Assembly: GCA_008711295.1 (NCBI GenBank)
Contig: VUYV01000062.1
Location: 1,402,025 to 1,466,024 of the forward strand
DNA length: 64,000 nucleotides
From: Anarhynchus alexandrinus
Lineage: Eukaryota > Chordata > Aves > Charadriiformes > Charadriidae
Direction: 5' to 3'
Shown here: positions 49,241 to 62,797 of the stretch, piece after piece
Position numbering within the stretch: the first letter of the stretch is position 1
Layout of the letters: each line of letters begins with the position of its first letter
Notes under the pieces: generated by a model
The model's database searches: none
Told to the model about the DNA's origin: nothing
Seen by the model: the letters and a program-made list of their open reading frames with translations, nothing else
Program-made: the position numbers and the translations under genes

Positions 49241-50030
49241 TTGGTTAATCCCCACAAAGAGAAATCTGCAGTCATTCCTCTCTCGATAAATTTCTTGTGA
49301 CACCGGGGCCACGCTGCATCACCTGCTTGAGCTTCACAAAGTCCAGGTCTTCACATTCCTCAAACACAAAGAGTAAACACTGCTTTTGACCGCAATTAGC
49401 TAATGTTCAATTAAAATTGTATTTTTTTCAGGTCCAGTTTTGAGACCTGAAGATCCTGATGGATTAAATACATGTGTAAAAACGTCAGTGGTAAATGCAT
49501 CTAGAGCTGTTACTGGGGGAATCTGAAAAGACGCAGCTCCACGTGGGAAGGAAGGTGAAAATCCAGAAAGATCCAGCCTGAAACCTTAACACAGCAGCCA
49601 GCGAAAGTCCAGCATGCTGGAGCTTCACCAGACTCATAATATTCTAGTCAAAATATGCAAATTGCTCATTTTTGCCTGGATAGTGAAATGTGTATTTTAA
49701 GATAGGCCTGTTTTGGAGAGCGCCAGCCCTTCCTGCTCTCTGCCTCTTACCCCTATAAGTCTCGTTCAGACACCAGTTAACGAACAGGAAGGTGAGACTC
49801 TCGGGGGTGTCACTGCAGTGAGCGGAGTTTCCCTGCCTTGAGTCACCCTGCAAATTTTACTGCAGGATTTTGCCATCACTGTATTTGTTTTCAGGAAAAT
49901 GGATGATGGGAGGCCTCCATGCCCAGGGTGCACACCTTCCTCTCTCCAAGCCCTTCCCAGCCACTGCCCCACGCGTTGGGCCTGCCAATACAGCCCATTT
50001 CTCAGTGCGCCGGAACTGGTTTCATCCCAG

Positions 50031-50124
50031 CTTCTTTCTTTTTTTTTTCCCTTTTCCTTTCTTTTTTCCTTTTCTCTTTTTCCTTTTTTCTTTCTTTTTC
50101 CTTTTTCTTTTCTTTTTCTTTTTT
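50031..50124. repeat. 94-nt pure polypyrimidine tract
   Basis: Every base from 50031 to 50124 on the plus strand is C or T, mainly T runs separated by C or CC. Such tracts have triplex (H-DNA) potential and, in a plus-strand transcript, would be a strong PTB/U2AF-binding tract, but no acceptor AG follows directly (TTTTAAACAT). It is probably an expanded T/C simple repeat. Confidence 0.9.
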
Positions 50125-51383
50125 AAACATAAAATATTTTGTTCCATCCTTTAGCACTTCTCACCATATAAATGTAAGGAATTAACTGACACCAGAAGCA
50201 AGGTTTTGCTACATTAATTACAGCAGCCCCAGTTCTTTTGGAGCTGCGTGGAGCAGTGCGCATCGCAGCAGCCCCTGTGGAAAACAGATCACCGACACTG
50301 CGCTGCGCTTTCTCAGGCTGCAGCACTGAAAGCAACCCGAAGGAATAAGGTTTTCTTGATGTCTAAAATTAACTGTAAAAAAATAGTACTCGCCATGGTG
50401 GCTACCCCAAGTGGCTACCATCAGATGCGGCAGAAATTTTAACTGGTTTGATCTGTAATATCCACATCAAGGAAACCCATTATTGCTGTGGCGCAACAGC
50501 CCGCCCAAATGGCAGGACAGGGGTGACTCTTTCAGCACCCGTCCCTCTCCCGGGACCCCCATCCCCTGTGAGGTCCCACTTTCACTTTTGGCTTGTCCTG
50601 CAGGCCAGGGCCAAGCACCCACCCCAAAATGAAAAACGAATCTCAGTCCTCAGCTCCACTCAGTATTAAATAAAATCACTTTTGATGTCACCATAACTTT
50701 CAAGTCAGCTGGCACATTGTGGTTATACAGATTAGAGCAGTCATAGATGTGCCATTTCAGGCAGCACAAACATAGAAACTAAAATGAATTTTTAGCGCAT
50801 CACATTGTGATAAATGAACATCATGTTAATTTCTGGAAATCTTCAAAATGATAAGTCAAAGTCTGAAAAATAACACACTCCTGGAAAATGTAGGACAGTT
50901 GGGATGTGAGGTTAAATTTTGTGATTTATAGCCAGGTGTAGTTTTATGCAGTCTTTGAGTTACATTCTATTTTCCTTAGGCTGCTGGTTACTGAGGCCTG
51001 CTTCCTTGTTGGCCAAAAAGGTAAAAGGAGGGTGGCTCTCATCTTGAGCCTTTCTGGGAGTAAGCTGTTTTTCAAACAACAAAAATTTAAAATATTGGCG
51101 TATGCATTTATCCCAAAGTATTTGTTCTTCTCTTTCCCCATGCAGTTATACCTTCAACTACCATTTCACGTCCCTGAATCCTGCACAGCCTGAGGAAAGA
51201 CTATTTAATGGTACCCATACTATGGATAGATCTTCAATGTGCTGTACCACCATCCAGTGCTCGTGCCCCAGGAAGCCCTATGCAGTGGGCAGCCCAGTAT
51301 GATTGCACAGCACAGGGAGTAACAAACTAGAAAATCACTCCAACACCCCAGCTTTAAGAAGCCCTTTTACATTAAAGGCTAAA

Positions 51384-51403
51384 TCTGTCTGTCTGTCTGT
51401 CTA
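51384..51403. repeat. (TCTG)4 microsatellite
   Basis: Four exact TCTG units followed by the variants TCTA and GCTA. Confidence 0.85.
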
Positions 51404-52734
51404 GCTAGCAATTATGCCAAGATTACCACTATGGCACTCAGGAAAACAGACAGCTAGGAAGTCCTTGGTAAATTACATATATATAAAACTACCCTTTTAT
51501 TAAACAAAGTATTTATATAGCTAAGATATTTTTGAGCCTCAGGCTTCCATTCTCCATGAAGCCTTTACCTGCATATGCACATTTTCACGTTTTATTGTTA
51601 ACATAAGATTTAAGGGCATATCTAAGGGTTTAGGCAGTGGAACTGGAAAGCTCTCCATGGACCATGAGTCCTTAGCTGCAGCTTAGAGCAGCCGAGCACT
51701 GAGCCTTTGGAGTAAAAAGGGTTTATTCGGGGTGGCCCGCAAGCAAGTACAGGTCTGGCCCTGGTGCATCAGTCCCAAGGGGTCTGTGGTCACGTGGTGT
51801 CCTGGGCACTTAGAGTTGCTGTATCGTCACCATGCTGGCATGTCACCCCAGAACTTTATTTATTAAATAGCATCTTCGCATTTGTTCTTTTTGCACATCC
51901 TAAAATTCTCAAATTACTTCAGAGGGCTGTTCAATATACGTGGCTTGGCAGAAAATAAAAGCTAGAAAAGAAGATAAAATGCTCTTTTTCCAAGACAGCC
52001 CTGGGTCAACCTCCACTCTTGTTCATTTGGGGGTTTTGTATACACCTTCCACTTGCAATCATCAGCCAGCGCTCTGGCACGGTCAGGCTGTTCACCCATG
52101 CATTTGCACGAGCAATTTCAGTGCACAGATTTAAAGGCTGCATTTGAAAACAGGTCTAGCAAGACTGACGTGTAATCTCCTCAGTAGGGCCAAGCAAAGC
52201 TCTTGCAAGCTACTGACAAACACAAGTGTTAGGCTAAATATCGTACAAACGGAATTTAAATACATCAGAGTTTCTGTGCAAGAAGACAGCGCTGGAGCAC
52301 AAAGAGTGCAAGAGCTGGAGGTGGACGCAGTCTGCAGGCTTTGTACCTACACAATGCCCCGCTCCCTGTGGAGGGAACCAGACTTGTTTCACCTCTGTGC
52401 AGCTCTGAGAAGCCGGCTCTGATGGTATTAACGCCAGCCATAGACAAGGCTGGGCCCCCTCACTCCCCGGTGGCGTGGGGTGGCAGCCAGCGTGCGCCCA
52501 TGAAGCGGGAGGGTGTGGGTCCAGCCTCAACTACACTCTCGGTTCAACTGCTGGTGTTTGCTTCAGTGGGAGTGAGGTGAGACCTTTGAAAAGGAGCTTG
52601 AAGGAGGTCAGGGGAGCCCCAGACACAGCCCCCATCCTTGCTGAGCAGTGCGAGTGGAGAAGTCAGCAGTGGGGTACAGCTGCCAGCAGCAGCAATGCCA
52701 GGCACCAGCACAACCACCCACTCACTGTGAGCTG

Positions 52735-53035
52735 CAGAGAGTCCAGAGGAGAACAGCAAAAACCATGAACAGCTTGAAAACATGACCTAGAGGACAGGTT
52801 TAATGCCATGACTGTATTTGGTCTACAGGAGAAGAGGCTTAGGGAGGACATGCTTACAATCTTCTCGGAGGTAAAAGGTTTTGCAAAGAGGAGCAAAGCA
52901 GTCCTGCTCCAGGTCCAGAGCAAGGACGATGTACTCTAACAGCATCAGGGGAGATTCAAGTTTGGCACTGAGGAAGAACTTTGCCATTAGAAGCACAGGA
53001 ACAAGCCATCTCTAAAGATGCTCCAGCCATTTTCT
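52735..53035 (+). mobile_element. CR1 LINE 3' fragment, ancient
   Basis: Collinear with the 3' end of avian/reptilian CR1: GTCCAGAGGAGAACAGCAAA, GCTTGAAAACATGACCTAGAGG, GTCTACAGGAGAAGAGGCTTA, GGGAGGACATGCTTACAATC, a degenerate GAGGTAAAAGG block, AGGGGAGATTCAAGTTTGGC and ACTGAGGAAGAACTTTGCC. These follow the CR1 order '(G)TCCAGAG.AGG..AACAA', 'CTTGGAAAACATGACCTA', 'CTGGAGAAGAGGAGGCTGAG', 'GGGACATGATAAC', 'GGGAGGTTTAGGTTGGACATTAGGAAAAA'. No reverse transcriptase reading frame remains and the terminal octamer repeats are absent or eroded. 5' truncated, as is usual for CR1. It is the best evidence for a sauropsid genome. Confidence 0.75.
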
Positions 53036-53064
53036 CTTTGTTTGTTTTTCCCTACCAGGTGAGG
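53028..53064 (+). other. Joined acceptor and donor: recursive splice-like site
   Basis: A 25-nt pyrimidine-rich tract (TTTCTCTTTGTTTGTTTTTC then CCTACCAG) ends in CAG at 53058 and is followed directly by GTGAGG. The sequence is thus both a strong acceptor and a good donor, the arrangement of a recursive (ratchet) splice site in long introns. It fits a plus-strand intron running from 28389. It lies just after the CR1 fragment. Use is unproven; no clear downstream donor for a companion exon was seen within about 150 nt. Confidence 0.3.
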
Positions 53065-56000
53065 CAAGGAGCTAGCAATAGTCTAGATATGCCTGTTCCT
53101 GTTTCACAGCAGGGAGATGCACTGAGCTGTTCCCAAGATCCCCTCCAAACCTGCGCTCCTGTGGTTATCTGGTCCTAAAGCTTCCCAAATCCTTTCATGT
53201 CAAAGTTTATCAATACAACTGTTGGAGTTTTAAGTGGATAATCCGCTCAGCCCTGCCAAGCCAAGTAGCACATTTCAGAGAGTTACAGGCTCCTCATTGG
53301 GGAGTTTTTAAGACTGGCAGGTTCATGTGCTTTCTGGATAAGCAGGGTGGCAGAGACAGACAGCCCTGTGACGTGACGGCATCACCAGCAATGAGCTCCA
53401 GAGTTCACCTCACACAATTTATATTTCCCTGCAAAATTTGGGTGCAGCCCCAGGTAGCCAGAGCACCCCACTACCACCACCTGCCAGGAGCCAAGGCTTC
53501 ACAACAGGAAGGGATCCCGAGGTGGCTGGGAGGTTACACATGCTCACAGGCGATACACAAACATGAAAATCTGGAAAAGAGACGATAAATCCTTGTCTGC
53601 GTAGACAGCACAGTTTTCCATTTTGCCTTTGCAAGCTCCAGTAAAATGCCTCTTACATAGTCTAAATGAGTCTGCATTTTGGGGAGGATCACTGTAAATG
53701 AGCTGAGCATCTGAATCTCCCACGAGAGTCAATGGCAATCACAGGCACTTGGCTTCTCTGGAAATGGACAGCATTTTACCTTTCCTCTTGTAAGGGTAAG
53801 AAGTTAACAGGGAAACCAAGAGGACAGTCCTTACACAATCCAAAGTGCATTTACAACCTCATGGACAGGCAGTGGACAGAGGACTCCCAGCCTCTGGGTG
53901 TCTCCAGCCCCCAGGTGCCAGCAGAGTAGGCGCCGCAGCCATCACTGCGTGATGCGTAGTCCTGCCACAGGAGGGGAGAGCATGCCGCCCACCCACCCCA
54001 GCATTTCTCACATCACGTTGCTGCTGTTAGCAACCCAGCCCCTGGGCCAGCATGGCCATAGACCTATTGGGCACATCCTGCAGCTTCTTCTAGCCATGAT
54101 AGATCTGTTCTAAAAACACATTTCCTCTTTGCAGAACTGTTTAGTGGTTCTGAGTAATTATTCCCTGTGATACTATTTTCCATAGTTTTAAGAGCCAGTG
54201 ATTTATTTTACTGCTGTCCATCTATTAGATTTTCATCTCCTTAGGCACACAAGCGCCAAGAAAGGAGACGGTGCAGACTCCCTGTGATTGTACATGAAGC
54301 ATCGGCAATAAAAACTTGCAGCAAGTTTTCATTTTCTGCTTTCTTGAGCTAAGTTTCTGGAGAACTGACATCCATTTGTCAAAAGGCATTATTATGAAGC
54401 TGTACCTACGAGCACCGATATTGACTTGCTGTCTCTGTGAAATTTCTTCTCATCTCTTTCCAACAGAGCTGAACACAAAGCTGGCACCGTCTCCAGGGAG
54501 CAATTCAAATAAACTTTTAAGCTAGTACCAATGCCCAATGCACCTCCTTCCAGGACTAGCAAGACTTCAAGAAACTCGCTGGGAAGAGCTGTGCAAGTGC
54601 TGCTGCAGAGAGCTGTGAGGCGCATTCTCCTCCAGTTCGGAGGGGACACTGTTCCAGGGGCCAGCATATGATGTCTAGGTGGTGGTCACCCAGGGGATGA
54701 GTTACTGCTTTCACCCACATTCAGATCTCCTAGAAAACAGCAAAACGCCCTCTGCAGCACAAAAGCACCCTCTAAATGAAGCAACTGAGCTGAAAAGGGA
54801 CATAGCATTTCCAGGACCTGCAGCCAAAGGAGGCAACCATGCAGCAGAGGGCAGGGTGGGCTCATGGCACACAGAAGTGTAGTTTCCCCCCTTTTTCTAT
54901 TCTGCAGAGCAACCCAATGCCTCGGCAGAGGAACAGAAAGCCAAAAGCAAGGCAAACCTGAGCTTGCGGTCTGCGCTGGGCAGGCCAGGCTAATTCAGGT
55001 GTGCAATGTCCTGTGCCTTCTGCTACGCCCTTTGCACGGGCAGTGCAGGCAGGCTGCCGTCCCTGGTGGGCAGCAGCGAGAAGCCAGCGCACCCAGGCAC
55101 TGAGAGCCTGTATTATGGAAATGGCGGTCTGTGATCGTAGGCAGTCTCCTGCCACAGGGGCAGGAAAAGTTTTGGCCGTCTTTTTCCCTTGTCATCTCTG
55201 CCTGCCATTATCCCTCCTTGTGCTGGAATAAGGAGGTCAGCCAGACCCACACAATTAGAGGAAATTGTATAAGGTTGACCTCGTACCCTGCCAGGTCCTT
55301 TCAAGCGTGGGCAGTCTTTATCAGTAGCAGCATAGAAAACACAGAAGAGATGTGCTTATAGGTGGGAGAATGAGATTGTTAAGACATTTTTTCCCTCACT
55401 CTCCACAAACTAAGATAGTACCTCTGCCACTTGGGTGAACTTAGGTTATTCCCACTCATATCTGGCAGCCCATGGTTTCCTCCTTCATCTTGACTTCTGC
55501 TATTTTCATTCTGTGATGTCTGTACTTTTGCACTATTGGGAGTGGATTGTGTGTGGATCACTAACTTTTGGACAGGTCAGCTATCTCAGCCTGAGCACCA
55601 CTAGATGGATACTAATAAGAGGAAACGAATACATCAAAGAAAATTCTCTCTTTTTCTCCTCATATCCCTCTCCCAGGCACGCTGCTTTCTTCTGCTCTTG
55701 TTGTTGCTGCCCTTTCTCGCTCTGCGTTTATGCTCTGATTTCTGCAGATGGTGCTGTACCAAGACGAAGTGAAGATTGACTTTTTAGGTCTGCTGAAACT
55801 ACTCGAATGAGCCCGTGTGGAGTCTCCCCTTCAAAAGGGACGATGTAAAAGAGACAATGGATGCTACAAACTGCGCACAAAATTTAACAAAACAATTAGA
55901 GCCGTGGCTGTTAGGAGATGAGTGACGGCGCTGTGGGGAACGCATCGACAGAGTGTGGAAGCGGCTGTTTGAAGGAGAGATCTAAACCCTGGAGTACATG

Positions 56001-59000
56001 GGGGCCTCCAGTCCAATTAAGTCATTTGACAGCTGGTAGTGGCTGTAGCTAACATTTGGCCCAGATGGATCTAGATAAATGTACCATGTTTGTTGCTTCC
56101 TTGGCTGAAGATGAGGTGCAGGACCCCTGTAAGAGCTGAGCAAACACCCCTTCATTTTGCACAGCTTTAGGAAACCTGAGAGTGGAAACCTGTGGTTGCT
56201 GTAATAGTTTTTCTGAGGGCATTGTCCAAACATAAGATCAATTCCTCTTTATTTGTAAGTGACAGAAGCTGGTACAGGACATGGTTGACTGTTTGTCCAT
56301 AACAACTGTATACTTGACCTACCTGCCTATAGACCGTATGTAACTCAACCCAGTAAAACTAGTGAGTTGGTCATGCAGAAGTGTTAGGGACCAGAGTCTC
56401 TACGGCCACACTTATTCCGGCTGGAGACATGCATGTCTCAGCTGCATTGGCGTAGCTGTCTCTGAGTGCCTAATTTGGCCACCAAAATCTTTGCTACGAA
56501 TGGCAATCCCTGAAAAGGAATTGCTCCAGCCTGACTGATGGGCTGGCCCATATCAGCTGCAATTAGGATAAAACATCCCTTTACCAGTAGGAGGAGTAAA
56601 TCAGATTTGGAATCAGCAGGATACAATAAATCAGGATTCCCAAAACACTGTTTCTACAGTGCCCATACTTTGAGGACTTCCAGGGCAAAAAGCAACTATC
56701 TCACATGGCAGAAGGACTGTGCTGGGTGAGACTTCCTGTTTCTGCTGCACTGGCAGATTACAGGAGACCAGGCTCTAAAGCTCAGAAATTTGGTGGTTTG
56801 GACCTATGAATTCAAAGTAGTTGGGCCCTGGGAGCTTCGTGGAAGTCTACCTGCATCAGGACTCAGGATGTTCTCCCAAAGCAGTTTGGGTTATCTTCTT
56901 TGGAAATATACAAAGCCAAAAATTCCCCACGTGGGAAATGTCTGCCAGGCCACAGAACATTTGGTGGGGTCCGGGTAGCAGGGTGGCAAGCCTGGTGATT
57001 TTCAGCAGGGAATTCAGTTTGTGGAGTAGGTAAGGACACACAGAACACTTGCCTAACCCCTTCCTGATCTCCTAGCTTTTTCTTTTTTTTTTTCTTCCCC
57101 AATTTAAGCATCAGCCATAGCAACAGTAGTGTGGTACAAGGAATAAGGATACACAAACTCCACCCAGTCCAACCCAAATTGCTCACCCTGCCTTGGCTAC
57201 TTTATTAACAGGCCTGGGCACAGCAAGCAGTTGCTGGAAGTGCCATGATCTGCAAAGGACTTGCTCCAGGTCTGGTTATTAACAAACCTGTGGGAAGCTC
57301 TGCTGACTCCTACAAAGACAGCCTGGCCCTCATGCATGGGGGCAGTGGGAGATGCACCCAGGGCTGGTCAATGCAGCCCTGTGCCCCCAGGGCACTGCCA
57401 GGGACGGGAGCAGGCTGCTGGAGCCAGCTCAGGCACCTCCTCCTGGGGCTGCACACCACCTGATGGACGTGCCCTTCAACAGGCAGAGCGCATATGATAC
57501 ATGGGTCAAATACATGCATGATCTGTGGCAGCACAGGCTGGTAGGGGCATGGCTGTGGGTCAGGGCACCGGCTGTGCTCCCAAGGTGGGCACTGATGGCA
57601 TGTCCCGCAGCTGTACGCCAGTACACCCCGAAACCCCGTGCCTGTGCTGAGGCTGGCCGACCAGCCAGTCACCAGCTTGTGCTGCAGCCCCTGCCATTAC
57701 ATGCTTCAGCACAACTGCCCGGCAGCCCCAGCCCTTGCTCTGTTTGGGTTTCCAAATACATGTTTCATGCAGTATTTCAAAGACTAAATACCAGTCACCT
57801 CTCACACTGCTTGTTTTTAAAACCTCATTTGACATTTGTATGTGGGGCTGCATTTTCCCTGGTGGCTGTACTGAGAAATTATAGTAGATTTAAATTTTTC
57901 CAACACAAATATTTTCTTGAATGTTTTCTGCTAACTGAAAAGTAGTACATGGGGAGAAAAAGCAACAACAAAAAAATCAAAATCCTAAAGACACAGGGTC
58001 AGGAAACATCCTCCCACATGGCAGGGTGCTCCCACCCTTGTGTTGAGAAGCTCACAACCGCCCACAGCAGATGTCTCAGCTCAGCCATCTTCCTTCAGTC
58101 ATGATCAAACACTGCTATTGCACCAAGTGTGGAACTAGGATACCGCAGTTCACTGAATAAGGCAATGCCCAACTTTATCAACAGTACTGGTGGAAATGTT
58201 TCCACCTCCAAAATATTTCTGTGCACATCCACCTTTCCTGCCCAAAGCAGGGACGTCAATGCTGTATTCCGAACATCTCCAGTAAGAGATGAGGGACACA
58301 GAAATGTGCAACCTGAAATTATTTTGGTGCAGGTGCCAGGGAGACCTTACGAGGACCGGACTTCAGACGAAGAACTACCTCTGATTCCAGCATTATCTGT
58401 AGGAAGCACGGCTGGCCTCAGCTGTCACTGTGCCGCCGGGTCAGGCTGCCAGCCACCACAGTCCCTCATTGCCCAGGCAGAGACAAACCAAAACTGGTGA
58501 AAACTAACACAGACCGCTTTGCCCAAAAGCAGCATAGGAACATCCATATGTTCCTGCAAGCTGTTGTGACCCCTCTGGGGGAGGGAAGGGACATCGGGGA
58601 GCGGGAGCATTGGCCCCACTGCAAGAAGATTGGGATTTGCCTGGGATTTGCCCTCATCTTACTGAGCCACAGGTCACCATTTCCAGCAGTCATTTTTGGA
58701 GGAACTGGCTGTCTTGGGGCTGCCCATAGCAAGCCCCTGTCTCCTGCCAAGCTGCTGTGGCAGCACAGCCCTCCCGCCAACCCACGCTTGGCCACCCCCG
58801 CGTCTCCGAGCTCACCCTGTTTGCTAACTTCCCCATTAGCTGGTAATGACTAACATTTAGAAAACATATTTCCTCCCACATGGTTCCAGAGGGGTTTGCA
58901 AACTGAGCGACAAGAGCTCAGCACAGGGACTGCTCTGCTCTCTGGGGTGAAGCGCCGCGGCAGCTCCAGGGTGCACTACAGCCCAGGAGAAGCCCCACGC

Positions 59001-59289
59001 ACCAGCACTGCTGTGGGACAGTGGTGATGCCAGCAAGGTGCTTGGCACTGGGGAGAGAATCCTGCATACAGAGCTGCCCCTGCAGGGGAGGTAGCACCCA
59101 AACCAGGCCAGCATCTCCCAGGCATCAGTGGTCGCTGGGGTCCCGAGGCAGCACCGCACCCCGGCATGGTCAGTGCCCGATGGGTGAAGGCTGCCCAGGA
59201 CCACCAGAGCTGTGGGGAGCTTTGCACCACCAGTGCCCACTGCCCCACACCTGCCATGGGGGGTCAGGAAAGCTGGTAAGACAACCACC

Positions 59290-59460
59290 GTGACAAACTT
59301 CTGCTACTTTCCTAATTTTCTAAATGTCCGGCCATTAAGCGTTTATTTCAAATTCCTTGCCATGGAGTCATTACGCATTCAGGTGGAGAGGAAAGTGAGC
59401 TCCGCAGGAGGCTGACAGTAATTCTGCATTAGTTAAGCATTAGCTGACAGATGTACAAAG
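59290..59460. promoter_or_regulatory. Candidate conserved non-coding element
   Basis: Complex sequence with retained CpGs and homeodomain/MEIS/E-box words: GTCCGGCCATTAAGCGTTTA, GAGTCATTACGCATTCAGG, CAGTAATTCTGCATTAGTTA, GCATTAGCTGACAGATG and, just beyond, CAGCTG. Regular ATTA spacing suggests a developmental enhancer. Inference only. Confidence 0.3.
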
Positions 59461-59599
59461 CAAAGCCATTACTCCCGTCAGCTGCTCTGCCCCGACTCCT
59501 GTCCCTATTGTGGGGCTCCTCCAACCAACAGCTCCAGAGCGCCACATAAATGTGGGGACGAAAGCCTGGCAAGAGGGGGGGTCAGTTGTAATTAGAGGT

Positions 59600-59830
59600 G
59601 AATGAAAGTGAGGGACGGATTTTTTCTGGAACACAGTTGACAAAGTGTTACCATTGCATTTATTTATTTCAGTGCTTTTCTGTTGAAGCAAAGTCACAGA
59701 TACAAACCTTTCCGAATGCACATGGGCCATTTTGAGTGGGCATGCCAGAAGTAATGCTTACATAGATTTCAGGTTGCTAAATATTAAACAAATTTGAATT
59801 TATTTGAAATTCAGCCCATTAGTAACGATA
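59600..59830. promoter_or_regulatory. Candidate conserved non-coding element
   Basis: Non-repetitive AT-rich sequence with TGACAAAGTG, CATTGCATTTATTTATTTCA and AAACAAATTTGAATTTATTTG words. It lacks coding frames. It may form one element with the preceding candidate, separated by a GC-rich spacer. Confidence 0.2.
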
Positions 59831-62797
59831 CTGTAAAACCACAAGAACTCCCTAGAAAATTTGGCCTCCAAATAGCTTTGACTAAATCACTTACTACATA
59901 CTAATCACTAAGTACTATTAATAGGAAAAGACATGCATGAAGAGATCACTGGGTACAGCCAGGACTCAGAATTGTATAAAAGATCAATGCTGCTTTTCTG
60001 CAGAGTAAACTTTAAAAAACATTAAATATATAGAAAATCAATGCAAATTATAATTCCCTATGATTACTGTTGTTGGGTGCAAAATCAAAGATCCATGGAG
60101 CAAATAATTAATTCTCTCTAGTATTTCTGTACCACTCCATAATCAGCCTGTCTGAGCCTCGCACAAGCCTGAGCGCTGTCCCATCACCAGAGACAGAGAC
60201 CCCACGGTTCAGAAACATGCTCAGGGCTAGCAGGAAGAAATTCCAGTGCGACAGAAAAATCAAACTGGTGTCTGAGACAACTCCTTGTCTGACAGGCAGA
60301 TCAGGTCTCAGATAAGTCCTTCCTATTGCATACTATCTCATTCAAAATTATGTCCAGGAACCTAAATAGCATGTTATAAAGTGCTTAAAGGTGTAGGACA
60401 AAATAAACCCCACAGCCCTCTATTCTTGCTGTTTTCCAGATGACGTCCGTGTTAAGAACTTTTGCACAAGCAAGTGCAAAGATACAGTGAGAACAGGACT
60501 CTGTGTGTCAATCTCTGTGAAGTCCCCCACAAACACAGAAAATAAGGTTCGGGAAGAATTAAAATTTATCACTCTATGATCCTGATGAGACTCAGCTGAA
60601 TATTTATTTTCAAACATCTGAACAAGTCCTACTGAAGTTTCAGTGCAATTAATTCCTCTTGGTACCATTTCTTGTTATTTTTGCCCCCAATACTGTCACT
60701 GTTGTGCAGTTTCAGTCCTTTCCCTCTCTGTGCACGGGCCATGTCAGCAGTGATGCTGTTTCTCTTTAACACACCTCAGAACAGCTTTTGTCTGCTTTTA
60801 GTTTCTTCCACAAATGGGCCATATGACGAGAGGGAAGCAAGGATGGCCGGTGCAGCACCATGAGCGGGAGGCACCTCGATGGCTGTGTTCACTCAAGCCC
60901 CCTGACAGCACCAGGCTGCCTGCAGGGCTACTTTGGGGGTACTCTGCCCCAAGTCCAGCAGCTCAAGCCACAACAAATCTTTTCTGTGAACTAAACTAAG
61001 AGCAGAGGAGAAAAGAACAGTGAATTTTGAGAACCAGAAACCTCCTATTGTATCTCTTCAGTTTTAAGTTTAAATCTAATTCACAGCTGAACAACCCTAT
61101 AAGCCCATCACACCCTTTAGGATCTACATGGAAAGGCACAGAACAACAAAGTTCACCCGCCCCAGCTTTCTAATGGTCCTGCGGTGCTTCCTGCTCAACG
61201 CACAAAGCCTGTCTTACCTTCTCTCTCTCCCACCTTTAACTACTTGGACATCACCCACCTTTTAATGACTGGCTTCAATATTTTATTGCCCTGTACTGCT
61301 TTCTGTTAAACCATCCTTTATCATTTCCCTCCTGCCCGTTAGACGTTCGCCCTTAATAAATTATTAAAGCATGTATTTAGATCACAGAAGCAAAGAAATT
61401 AGATTACATTGATCCACGGCAATTTTCTCCCACACCGTTTCTTCATGAAACAACATCCCTGCCACGCTTCATTCATGTCGGACCTCAACACCAAACTGTC
61501 ACCTCCAACATTTTCATCAGCTCAGTGCGTGGCTAAGCCAAGAGAGCTGTGTCCCTGCTGGGCGGGTGCTTTGCAGAACGAAAGGAGGCCCCCACAGAGG
61601 GGGTTATCAAACTTGAGAAGCGGTATTTCCTCCTCCTTGCCTTCTTTTTCTCTTTGGTAGCATTTTTCTTAAAGAAGAGACTAGACAGATTTTTAATTAT
61701 TTTCAAGACTTTCCTGAAATACCAATGTTTCCGTACAGCCCTGTGTGCTGTCATGGGTGGCTGCGGTATCCACCCAGGGACAGTGTATTGCCGCAGGCCT
61801 GTGATGGTGGTGGCATAACCGTGTCCCGTGGCACTGCAGTGGGGACGTGCAGTGGTGGAAGGGGCTCCCAAATCCAAAGGCATTGGGAAGAGATTGTAAG
61901 GGAACTTCTGTCCATCTTTACACATAGACAAAACACTTTTAAACTCCCTCCGCCCCCCCTGAAACCTGGTCCTTCTCCAAAACACTCCAGTTATATCATC
62001 CTGCTGTGTCACTTTTTTGACACAATTTAATTTCAAGTGGCAACCAGCAGAACAGCCAGAGATGTGTCACCTGCAGGGTACCACAGATAAACGCTACCAG
62101 TACCAAAACCTGTGCCTCCAGGGAGCTCACAGTTCTGCCATCAGGAGGGGTCGAGGTACCCCATCCCATGGGGGAAGGCTGTGACTGGCAGGCAGGTTGG
62201 GGTGACCACTGGGGCTCTCCGGCTCTTTCTGCATGGGACGAGGGCCCACGCGGGTGCTGAGGAGCACAGCTGAGCCCAGCACCGGCTCCGGAGTGGGACC
62301 CTGCCCTGCTGGCCAATTGCAGATGATGCACAACGTGGGCAAAACCTGCTTAGTTTAAACAACTCACCTCTGTGGGCAAATTCATCTAGATCCAGCTCAG
62401 TGTATTCAAAGCAGAATAGCTAATTCTGACTAACTGAATCTATTATCATCCTTATTCCAAGCTCTAAAATTAGCCCAGGCTGAAAGTACAGATGAACACT
62501 AACATTAATCAGGTAACTCGATTTGTGCCTAAGCATGGGAGGTGACCTTGCACACCAGGAGGACAGGGATTGTTTTCCACAGTGAAAAACTATTCCACTT
62601 CTGAGGGGAAGCAGTTTCCCGGGGCAGACAGACCCAGGACACTGGCATGAGGTGCCATAAAAAACAGCTGTTTAAGCGCTGTTGGATTTATCAAATTTTT
62701 TGGTAGTATATTTGGGAGATTCGTCTATGAAGATGAGACAGCCTGTGCTTGCTACGTGTTCTCATAGCAAACCAAATTTCTGCACAATTTTCTGCAG

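Larger units (their letters stand above)
38590..52730. other. Non-coding interval right of CpG island 2
   Basis: No exon is supported. It contains a 20-bp-period duplication (39257), MIR-like remnants (41.4, 41.6, 44.2, 46.9 kb), a stem-loop (44503), a polypyrimidine tract (50031) and a TCTG microsatellite (51384). CAG|GTAAGG at 47715/47716 is a good donor by sequence, but no acceptor or exon precedes it. GC-richer patches at 42.9-43.4 and 44.8-45.3 kb hold only overlapping chance frames. Confidence 0.55.

Noticed and set aside
53700..53760. Possible further ancient-repeat scrap (GAGAGTCAATGGCAATC)
   Set aside because: Too short to separate from chance; mentioned only with the 13034 finding.
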